Below, piece after piece: positions 44,501-53,381 of a stretch of DNA of 64,000 bases. The position numbers and the translations under genes were made by a program. Position 1 is the stretch's first letter, and every line of letters starts with the position of its first letter. The stretch comes from Gautieria morchelliformis (lineage: Eukaryota; Basidiomycota; Agaricomycetes; Gomphales; Gomphaceae), in assembly GCA_015179125.1 (NCBI GenBank), contig WHVA01000106.1, positions 186,001 through 250,000 of the forward strand, given 5' to 3'. A model generated the notes under the pieces. The model was given only the letters and a program-made list of their open reading frames with translations, did no database searches and had not been told where the DNA came from.

Positions 44501-46189
44501 TCTTTGAGATTAGGCTACTCTACTGGCTGGAAGTTTTGAGTCTGATAAAGAAGGTATTCGATGCATCAGCAATGCTCTCGTCCATAATCGACTGGGGTCA
44601 GGTGAGTGCCCAAGTTTTTATGTGCTCCGACGTGAGTCTAACGGACTTCAGGATAATGACATTACACCATTCGTAACGGATACTCGCAATTTTGTAGCTG
44701 CGTTTGGGAGTGCAATCTCTCAGAGTGCTCCCCATATTTATTTGTCGGCACTCCCGTTTGCACCTGAAAGGTCGAAAGTATGCGAGACTTACCTCTCACG
44801 ATTTCCACGACTACTCAGCATTGAGACCGGGAAAGCGATGACGTGGCCACCTATTCAAACCATTCTGGTAGGTCATACCCTGTCCGTCTCGTCGGTGGCA
44901 TTCTCGCAGGACGGCAAGCGTATTGTCTCAGGGTCTGATGACAACACGATCCGTGTGTGGAATGCAGACACCGGGGAGCTCATTTCAGCACCATTTGCAG
45001 GCCACACCAACTCCGTCAGGTCGGTGGCGTTCTCGCAGGATGGCAAGCGCATCGTCTCCGGGTCTCAAGACCACACGGTCCGTGTGTGGAATGCAGACAC
45101 AGGGGAGCTCATTTCAGCACCATTCGAAGGCCACACCAACTCCGTCTCGTCGGTGGCGTTCTCGCAGGACGGCAAGTGCATCGTCTCCGGGTCTTATGAC
45201 AACACGGTCCGTGTGTGGAATGCAGACACCGGGGAGCTCATTTCAGCACCATTCGAAGGCCACACCGACAGGGTCAGGTCGGTGGCGTTCTCGCACGACG
45301 GCAAGCGCATCGTCTCCGGGTCTTCTGACAAGACAATCCGTGTGTGGAATGCAGACACCGGGGAGCTCATTTCAGCACCATTCGAAGGCCACACCACATG
45401 GGTCACGTCGGTGGCGTTCTTGCAGGACGGCAAGTGCATCGTCTCCGGGTCTGAAGACCACACGGTCCGTGTGTGGAGTGCAGACACAGGGGAGCTCATT
45501 TCAGCAGCATTCGAAGGCCACACCGAGGGCGTGCCTGGCTCGGTGGCGTTCTCACAGGACGGCGAGCACGTCGTCTCCGGGTCTCATGACAACACGATCC
45601 GTGTGTGGAGTGCAGACACCGGGGAGCTCTTTTCAGCACCATTCGAAGGCCACACCGGCTGGGTCACGTCGGTGGCGTTCTCGCAGGACGGCAAGCGCAT
45701 CGTCTCCGGGTCTGAAGACCACACGGTCCGTGTTTGGAATGCAGACACCGGGAAGCTCATTTCAGCACCATTCGGAGGCCACACCGACAGGGTCACGTCG
45801 GTGGCGTTCTCGCAGGACGGTAAGCGTATCGTCTCCGGGTCTTTTGACCACACGATCCGTGTGTGGAATGCAGACATCGGGGAGCTCATTTCAACAACAT
45901 TCGCAGGTCAGGTCGGTCAGTAGCTGTTATCTTGATTTGTGGGAACTTGGCGAAATCTGTTAATATCCTTTGCACAGCTATGGGGCCTGGGTTTGGAAAC
46001 GGCTCACGGCTCAAAAATGGTTGGTTACTAAACTCGCCCTCAGAACTTTTATGCTGGATACCACCCTGGTCATCTGTAGGTCTGTGGCGACCGGCGAACA
46101 CCGCTGTCATCGGGAAGGGGTCGACAAAGCTTGATTTCAGTTGGTTTGAACATGGCAGATTGTGGACACGATGCAGAGAGGGCATATGA
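41595..46189 (+). CDS. C2-NACHT-WD40 (NLR-like) protein
   Basis: A putative fungal NOD-like receptor. Order: C2-like region (about 41740-42090: GLFCKRPGKYYV, WNESFYL, VIIFTRLKSMPSKD), an N-terminal helical domain (42170-43055) and NACHT (43070-44601) with P-loop DVAGAGKSA and Walker B SVIVIDALDE. A linker with SAPHIYLSALPFAPE leads to eight WD40 repeats (44871-45905) and a tail (LLNSPSELLCWIPP... LDFSWFEHGRLWTRC) after an intron at 45907-45977. Exons from 43070 on close perfectly in frame to the TGA at 46189. Upstream, frame breaks at about 41928 and 42645 are not explained by splicing, so the C2 end may be damaged; the start at 41595 is tentative. Family members act in non-self recognition and programmed cell death in some fungi; ligand unknown here. 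Confidence 0.82.
44871..45905 (+). repeat. Eight near-identical 129-bp WD40 repeats
   Basis: Each unit encodes 43 residues of the pattern GHT..V.SVAFSQDGK.IVSGS.D.T; unit 6 has one extra codon. Units differ mainly at the residues after GHT, before SVAF, and around the SGS-x-D-x-T turn. The near identity of the rest at DNA level shows recent homogenisation. Confidence 0.95.
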
Positions 46190-46299
46190 TTCTGCCGGGG
46201 CAAGCACTCATTGACACACAAATATGTTACATCTCCTACCATAGTTGTTGGACTTCCATGTGGTTTTGAGAACATTCTTCCATTTGATTAGTGACTCAC

Positions 46300-46912
46300 A
46301 TGCACTATTATGGAGAACTCTTTTTGCACTCCGACCACATCACCCGGATGCATCACTAGTTCTTAGCATTCCTTCATAATTAGCTATGTAGATACAAACT
46401 CCAGAACGCTCTCTACATACTCAAAGAAACATGCATACCGACCCTGAGCCATGTCGAATGACACGTCGACTAGTGGTACAAGGGGCAGAAACACGCCCAC
46501 GCTGCGGCAGGCAGCACCACCGAGCATGGCCCAAACAAAGCTCAACGCTCAAGGCTGCATTCAGCCCAGAACAACGATGGGCTTAGCCAAACAAAAACAG
46601 GTGGAGTCAGTAAAACAAACCGAGAACCCAAATGAGAAGAGAGCAGCCGTGACCCGACCAACCACCAGGGAAGCGGTGCACTGACGACTTACCCGGGACA
46701 AGAGAAGAGACCTGCCAGGACAAGAGATAGCAGATGTTGAAGGAGGTAAGCTCTATCTCGAGTGTACTTTACTGACCATACCAGGCACGCCATGGATGAT
46801 TGACATGTTATCCACCACCTTACTCCAGGTGATGCAATACAAGTGGACACCACGGCAGGCGGTAAACACACTGAGATCAACTGCCAAGTATGAGTAAAGT
46901 GTGAGATGTGCT
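46300..46912 (+). pseudogene. 5' fragment of a LINE-like ORF1, paralogous to 60240-60850
   Basis: Shares the leader tttgcactccgaccac (about 46322; 60251 in the other copy) and an ORF starting MSNDTSTSGTRGRNTP (46451). After a TGA come GKLYLECTLLTIPGTPWMID and QYKWTPRQAVNTLRS, matching GKLYLGRTLLTVPWMPWMVE in the other copy. The frame ends at TAKYE-stop near 46900. The rest of ORF1 and all of ORF2 are missing. It lies just downstream of the NLR gene. Confidence 0.7.
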
Positions 46913-47952
46913 TTGGGCCAGAGCTTGTCTGTCGCCTGGGTGCCTGATGTCTGCTTCCAACTCGCAGGAGGGTGAGACTCAGCTTCAGGTGCCAGTGTAA
47001 TGGTATCGAAGACCTGCAGTAAATGAATGAGCATGATGGAGATCTCGCTGTATGCGAACTAATACGCTTATACTACCCAATGTCAGTGAGGTTATGGGCC
47101 TAATCCAAGGGCAAACTTGCACTCTTTCTGCTGGGGCCTTCTACCCATGGCCTCTCCATGTTGATGACCTCAGCATCACTGAGCCTTGGAAGAGCCTGGG
47201 GTTGAACCTTGGGCATGACCTCGCCCAAGGGTCCTGTGTCCTGCATTGTTGAAAGCATTCCCAATGTGCTGTTGGGGTTGACAGCAGAGCTGCACAGAGC
47301 CTGAGGGTAGTTGGGACTTGGTTTGCTGTCTCTGTCTGAGCTCCTTTTATCTGACCTTGGCTATGAGTTAAGCTTCACCTTTCCTGCAACTTAACATGGC
47401 CGTTGGTTTAGGACACTGGATGGGCCAACTTTGTTCATATTGTGGCCTTGAGGGTCTTGGCTATAAAGGGGGAATACTTTTAGGACCCAGCATCCAGCTG
47501 GCTACTTACTAGGTATACCCTTTGCCAACCTTCCAAGCCTTGTGATTATGGAGCCCGAGCCTGAGCCTATGCCAGAGCTTGAGCATATGGTCTGTTCCCT
47601 TATTTGTCTATTCCATCCTACCAAGCATCACTTAGTTATTATTATCTCACCCCTATCCCCACATATGCTCGCCCCTGACCCTTACACTTGCCTGTATATG
47701 ATCTTTTTAAGATATATGAATAAATATATTCAGTCTATTTTATGTTTAACAAGGCTAATTACCTCATTAACTGGAATGACATTTGACACACATAGTGTCA
47801 GCATGTGCAAGCGCCAGATGATGTGAACAATATCATATCTAAGCTTTTTCTCATGCTTACCACCACCTCCAGAACTAAAAAATTCCAACCCATGCACACA
47901 CACGAGCACCAACCGCAGCTAGCTCTCTGAAAACGGATCATAGATACAGTAC
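46913..47952. other. No gene recognised
   Basis: About 1 kb without recognisable coding blocks or repeats. The last bases are followed by AAAAA (47953-47957), the TSD of the large gypsy element. Confidence 0.4.
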
Positions 47953-48439
47953 AAAAATGTCAAGATGTCAATCTTAGGACCTTGTATCACAAGGGCACTG
48001 CAGAACTTGACCAATGAGTGGTATTCTGAATGCTACGTAGTGACAGGTAAGAGTAAGATGCGATGGGAACCGCTGGCTGGTTCCCACGCATAAACTATAC
48101 AGTGGGTCCCTAAGGGGCCTACTGGGATTATGTAATAACTATCAATAGTATAAAGTTCTAGGGGGGGCGGTTGTGGGCCTCACTATATGGCCTCACTATA
48201 AAACAGCACGCGCTGCTGACATGATACTGACATAATCCTGACATAATCCTGACTAAGACGCAAACAAACCACGCAACTTTCTACTATGGTGGAGTTTGAA
48301 TTGAATGCGAGCGGCGTTCCTGGTCACGTGACCAGTTCGCGTCCAACGTTGCTGCACGCGCGCACCCACCTTCCCTCGACCCTCCTGCTGCCATTCCCTC
48401 TGGTCCAACTGGCAACCTCTGGCTCTCCTGCCCACTGTC

Positions 48440-48610
48440 TCTGTGCCTGCTGGATCTGTCTGTCTGCTGCTGGCTCTCTGTCTATGCTGCTGGCTCTCTG
48501 TCTGTTGCTGGCTGTCTCTCTGTCTGGCTCTCTCTGTGTCTGCTACTAGCTTTCTCTGTGTGTGGCTCTTTCTGTGTCTCTTACTGGGGCTCTCTGTCTC
48601 TCTACAGTCC
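48440..48610 (+). repeat. CT-rich minisatellite in the Helitron
   Basis: Imperfect repeats of ctggctctctgtctgtctgc-type words over about 160 bp. No coding value. Confidence 0.75.
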
Positions 48611-48631
48611 CCTCAGGTAAATATTGTTAAT

Positions 48632-49500
48632 ATTTTCGCTTTTTTATCCTCTTTTGACTTCTTTTCACCCTAGGCTGCTCCTCTCATTGCCTCCCACCTT
48701 TATTGATGGCCGTTACTGGCTCTGGTGTTTTTTCCTATCATATCTATCATTTCCTCCAATAATTTTCGCTTTTTTACCCTCTTTTTGTCTTCTTTTCAGC
48801 CCTCTCTCTCAATGCCTCCCACCTTGCCTGTCTGATATTGCTGCATCTGGTGTGTGTCTTGCTATTATGTGTTTTGGTATTTATTAGAATCAGCTTCTCT
48901 CCATGGTAAATATTGCTATTTCTTGCTGTAATTTTCGCTTTTTTAATCTCTGTTAGACTTCTTTTCAGCTTAGGTTGCTCCTCTCATTGCCTCCACCTTT
49001 CTTGGTCATCACTACTGCCTCCTGTGTGCTCTGTCCTTATCATATCTGTCATTTCTTCCCCTAATTTTCGCTTTTTTATCCTCTTTTTGCCATCTTTTCA
49101 GCCCAGGTTCCTCCTCTCAGTGTTTCCCACCTTTCCTGTCTGCCATTGCTGCATCTGGTGTGTGTCCTGCTATCATATTTGTGTTGTTTTGACATTTATT
49201 TGGATCAGATTCTCTCCATGGTATTTCTTCCAACATTTTCGCTTTTTTAACCACTTTTTGATTTCTTTTCAGCCTAAGCTGCTCCTCTTATTGCCTCCCA
49301 CCTTTCTTGATCATTATCACTGCCTCTGGTCTCTGTTTTTTCTGTCATGTCTTGCGATAATTTTTCACTTTTTTATCCTCTTCTTTTTTTTTTTTTTCTA
49401 GCGCAGGTTCAGAGCTCCCACCATTCCTGTGTGTCATGGCTGCAAGTGGTATGTTTCTTGCTCTCATATCTGCTTCTTTTTTGATATTTATTAGGATCAG
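48632..49500 (+). repeat. Dimeric tandem repeat (130 + 170 bp) in the Helitron
   Basis: The word attttcgctttttt or a variant recurs at 48632, 48762, 48931, 49064, 49235 and 49360, spacing 130, 169, 133, 171 and 125 bp. Alternate monomers share an extra segment around gcatctggtgtgtgt and tctctccatggta. The basic unit is therefore a ~300-bp dimer present about three times. Each monomer includes a polypyrimidine-ttttcag stretch. Confidence 0.85.
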
Positions 49501-49735
49501 TTTCTCTTTTTTTTTAATTGTTATGTATTATTATTATTTATGTATATATATACTGTATATTTGTCAAAATAGGTATGAAAAATTTTCTTTGACTTTGCTA
49601 AAAATTAATGACAACAGCCTCTGCTTGCAAAAGATAAGTCTATTGCTCTATTATCTGTTGTAAACCCTCTGACATTTATTGATTTTCTCTGCACCTACAA
49701 TAAGTTCACTTTTAGCCTCTTAGAGTTATGCTACC

Positions 49736-50760
49736 TATGGGGACATACTACAAACAAGGGACATGCTATGCACACTATACTTAGGTGACATGCTACACTC
49801 AGGGGACATGCTATGCATGGGGGATACGCTACACATGGGGACATGCTACACACAAGGGACATAATATATGATATACTTGGGAGACACACTACAAATGGGG
49901 GACACTTTACACATTGGGAACACACTACACATGGGGAACACACTACACATGGGGAACATGCTACACTTGGGGGACATGGTATGCATGGTGACATGCTGTT
50001 ATGTATCAAGATTTTCGCAAGTCGGAACTAGAAAGGACAACGGCTTCAACTTATATGTTGCACCCCCAATGAACTATCGTCCTAAGTATTTCGTATCCCA
50101 AGTTGGAAATTGGAATGTATCGAACTAAACAGAAGTCAGAACTTGAGTCGGAAACTGAGTTGGAAGGTGGAAGGTGGGAGGCAGAGAGACAGAGGTCTTG
50201 CAAAACTCACTGTGCTAAGAACAGGAGATAGAGCAAAGGAAATCACATATCGAAGGCAATTATATGATTGCAGAATAATGAGCATACATGAGGGGCTTTT
50301 ATACAAAGAGCTGAGACAACATGTAATGGTGTAGTACTAAGCAAATTCTGGAGGGAGTGGAAGTCGGATAGACATATGGGATAATTAACTAATTGGGAAC
50401 AAGGGGACTACAAGGGGGGTGCAGGGTAGGGTAGAACAATGGCAAAAGAACAAAGGGTCGGAAAGTATATCTGACATAAAGAAACAACGAGACTCCAAAG
50501 GGGCCGGACACATGGTCTTGCTGTGCTGTGAGGTGAGTCCGGTGGGTCCGAGTAATAGTCGAAAGAACAAAGGAATAAAACAATTGGCAGAATGTCGGAA
50601 TTATCGGAGGGTCAGAATGTGAGTGGAACTGAGTGTCGTAAGTCAGAAATGCATGGTCGTAACACATGCTATGCACACTATACTTGCGGGACACACTACA
50701 CTCCAGGAACACATGCCATACATAGGGACATGCTACCCATGAGGGGCACACAGACATGGG
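49736..50760 (+). repeat. Short minisatellite (18-21 bp, GGGACATGCTACAC type), interrupted by a solo LTR
   Basis: Units such as acatgctacac, acactacacatggggaac over 49736-49996, resuming at 50665-50760 beyond the inserted LTR. Frames across it (GNTLHM repeats) are low-complexity artefacts. Confidence 0.8.
49997..50664. mobile_element. Solo LTR, 668 bp, perfect TSD, inside the Helitron
   Basis: TGTTATGTATC ... CATGGTCGTAACA, with CATGC at 49992-49996 and 50665-50669. No similarity seen to the other LTR families here. Orientation not determined. Confidence 0.85.
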
Positions 50761-51216
50761 AGAAATGGGTGGAGACATTACTTACCCTGATGCATTACTT
50801 AGAGCTACTTTCAATTGTGATAAGATGTGTCTTACTTATCTGAATAATTTTACTTATCCTAAGTTTTATTTACCCAATGTGTTTGACCTAACCACCGGTA
50901 TCCACCCTAGCAGTGGTCCCAGTGCATTCACATCCAATGGGTCCCTGGCAGTCCCTACCCAGCACTGTGCCACATCCTGGTGTGCAGCACAGGGCCATGG
51001 TAGGAATTGACTTGCGATATGCAGGATTTTCACATGGACAGTTTTATGTTGCACTAATTGTAACAGAGTCCATGTTCTTTAGGGAAGGGAACACAACATC
51101 TAATATTGTATACAAACAGGTGCTGCTAAAGCCTGATTAAATATGTAGTTTCATTTCACCAAATAATTCTGTAATACTATTGACTACCCCTGTGTGATGT
51201 TAACCTTACTTAACAA
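50761..51216. other. Helitron 3' part, no gene
   Basis: Non-coding; leads into the terminal hairpin. No helicase or Rep motif on either strand. Confidence 0.5.
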
Positions 51217-51277
51217 ACCCGGTGTGAAGCACGGGTCTATTGGCTAGTTGTACATGTAGATACATAGGTTATTTACA

Positions 51278-51289
51278 CCCTCCCCCTCC
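51278..51289 (-). other. Polypurine tract of gypsy element 2
   Basis: Minus-strand GGAGGGGGAGGG directly before the 3' LTR start TGTAAATAACC. Confidence 0.85.
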
Positions 51290-51310
51290 ATAGACAACTA
51301 TAGGGGTCAA

Positions 51311-53241
51311 CTACGACTCATAGAGGTCATCCATAATGGAGTCCTCTAGAGTGGCCGATACAATGATGTCGTCGTCGTATGGGGCCGGTGGAGCGCGTGA
51401 CTCCTCCGGGGGCACCTCCGCGTCATCGGTGGTGATTGGGTGAGGCTGGTCGGCCTCACCACTAGCGGCGGTATCAGCTTGGGTGATGAGGCCAGCGTCC
51501 TCACGGAGCATGGCCTCAACAGCCAGGTCCTCAGTCTGAGGAGGGGGCTGGAAGCGCACCAGCTCTTGGTTGAGCTGAGCGTGAGTGAGGGGTTGCGGCA
51601 CCGCGGCCCTCACATGGCTGGTCTCGAGGACCTTTTGTTGGCCCTCGCGGGCGGCAGCACTGAATGCCGGGCCAGTGATGCTGCGTTGAACATAGTGTTC
51701 AATGTGTGCCACTCGCTCGTGAGTGACCCCTGCGTAGCGGGCCAACCATCTCGCAATCTCGGCAAGGGGGATGTCGGGGCCGGCTCGGCCCCCCACGGGG
51801 AATGGGCCCGTGATGGAGAGCCGCAGGGTGGTACTCTGAGGCGTCAGCACTTCCCTGGCATCGACGAGGCTCGACCATTGGTCTGTTGAGCCGAATAGGT
51901 CAAGTAGCCTCGCCCTGAGAGGTGATGCAACCCCTTTGACCCGGGGAGCAAGGGCCTTCAACCACATCCAGACGTCCATGTCGTCTAGGTTGAAGGTGCC
52001 ATCAGGGTTGTGTATCCAACCTTCAGGATGGCCGCGATGTCGTGCGGGGTACCGCCCGCTATCACGAGACAATCCCTTTTGGGATTGCAAGCGCGTTGTT
52101 CGCGCTCAATGCGTTTGAATACGCCGATCATCTCGTGTGCACGCGCGAGCTGCGGCGTTTCTTTTGCCCGTGCTATGAGTTTGATGAAGTGTGGGTCGTC
52201 GAGGGGGCAGACGTCGTACCATTGAGTACGACACTGTTGGGCCTTTCCTACTGGCCGTGGTAGGAGGCCCGTCTCAGAGATCAGTGGGTCTCCGAGTGGT
52301 ATGATCACTCCCTCCCCCGGGTAGGGAGGGTGAACTGTCCCCGCCGGTGGAGGCAGGGCCACGCCAGGCCCGATGTACTGGGCCTCGATCTGTGCTACCC
52401 GCCGCTGAAGGGCGGGGTCGTTGATAGTATGCGATGATGACACCGCTAGGTAAGCACTAATTGCGCTTTCCCTCGCAATGGCTAGCCCATTGACTGTGTT
52501 GGGGGTGCCACACAATTTCTTGCGCTTTTTCTTTGGCTGCTCTGCCAGCCGCTGTGCCCTTTCCGGGTCGTACGTCTTCCAGATGGATGAGTCGGACTCC
52601 CATCCATCTGGGACGCCGTACGCAGAGTCAGAAGGTGCGCTCTGCCCTTCCGTTGTTGTCGTCGTCGGGGTCGGCGCCGACAATCGGGACGCTAGCCCCA
52701 ATGTTGTGCACGCCGCCAACGGCGCCGTCGCGCGAGGTGAAGATGGCCCGACCACTGGGTCCATGGCTGGGTCATGTCGCGGCCTTTTTGAGGCAGCGTG
52801 GACCAGGGTAACCTGGAGCTGGGCTGCGCTCAGCTGTTGCTCCAGTTCCTTGATCCTTGTGCGCTCGGTTGCAAGTGCGTCGTCGCGGTCCTCGACCGTG
52901 CGTTCCAGCTCCTTGACCTCCTTTTTAAGGTCATGGATGTCCCGGAGGGGCTCCTCCCGCACGTCACGCGCGATGCCCCGTGGGAGCCATCCCCAGGCTG
53001 CATCGACGGCGTCGCCGATGTCCTCATCCCGCAATTTGACCGTGCGGGTGCCGGTCACGGCCCTAAGGTGCGCGGCGTAGTCCGCGCATGTTGAGCAATC
53101 GTCCGGGTGGACGATGGCGAGGGCATCCTCCCAGCCCACGATCATCCAGTGCTCCTGGTCTATTGGAGCACGGAGAATGTCTGTGGCCCCTTGTCTCGGG
53201 GCTGATGTCCGTGTTGTGGACGTTGACAGGTCAACGTCCAT
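51311..53241 (-). pseudogene. Third ORF of gypsy element 2, downstream of integrase, unknown function
   Basis: Begins right after the pol stop; the first ATG is at 53241 (MDVDLSTST), though the frame is open from 53379. It runs to 51985 and continues in another frame to 51311 after one indel near 52010 (AAILKVG joins to WIHNPDGTFNLDDMD), giving a protein of roughly 640 residues. Features: a charged coiled coil (KKEVKELERTVEDRDDALATE), a basic cluster PKKKRKK resembling a nuclear localisation signal, a proline-rich part and an acidic C-terminus (DDDIIVSATLEDSIMDDL). No transmembrane segment or signal peptide is evident, so it does not look like an envelope protein. I do not recognise the family. 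The length and the single break suggest it was maintained by selection until recently. Confidence 0.7.
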
Positions 53242-53381
53242 CCCATCTTTGGGGGCATCATCTTCGTGGGTAGATGATGGTGTTTGCTTCCAAGAAGCGA
53301 TGCGCCCTCGGAAAGATCCGAGGTGAAAATTTAACCGCGCCGTGGCCGGCGCGTCACGTGGTCTGCACGTGACAGACACGT

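Larger units (their letters stand above)
48142..51247 (+). mobile_element. Non-autonomous Helitron, 3.1 kb
   Basis: Starts TC at 48142, ends CTAG at 51244-51247, inserted between A (48141) and T (51248) with no target duplication, as Helitrons do. A 3' hairpin (ACCCG g TG ... CA CGGGT) at 51217-51236 stands 7 nt before CTAG. The interior holds no Rep/helicase sequence: it consists of pyrimidine-rich minisatellite, a dimeric tandem repeat, a GGGACATGCTACAC-type repeat and a solo LTR. Since the same LTR without insertion is present at 60014-60227, the ends are certain to the base. Confidence 0.9.
47958..51277 (-). repeat. 3' LTR of gypsy element 2, split by a Helitron
   Basis: Pieces 47958-48141 and 51248-51277 join to 214 bp, the same length as the 5' LTR, with an exact match across the join. 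This gives an empty-site comparison for the Helitron. Confidence 0.95.

Noticed and set aside
44923-45963. A 346-codon alternative frame (Arg/Ser/Gly-rich) over the WD40 array, and minus-strand frames there.
   Set aside because: They are shadows of a 129-bp repeat, which is a multiple of three and keeps every frame periodic.
48286-49663. Hydrophobic Leu/Ser/Phe-rich ORFs that look like membrane proteins.
   Set aside because: They are translations of pyrimidine-rich tandem repeats in the Helitron.
50041-50640. GTCGGAA-rich stretch reminiscent of the gypsy element 1 LTR.
   Set aside because: Only the short word is shared; termini and order differ, and this LTR has its own TSD.
51311-53379. 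Envelope gene in the post-pol position of gypsy element 2.
   Set aside because: No signal peptide, membrane anchor or cysteine pattern; charged coiled coil and nuclear-type basic cluster instead.
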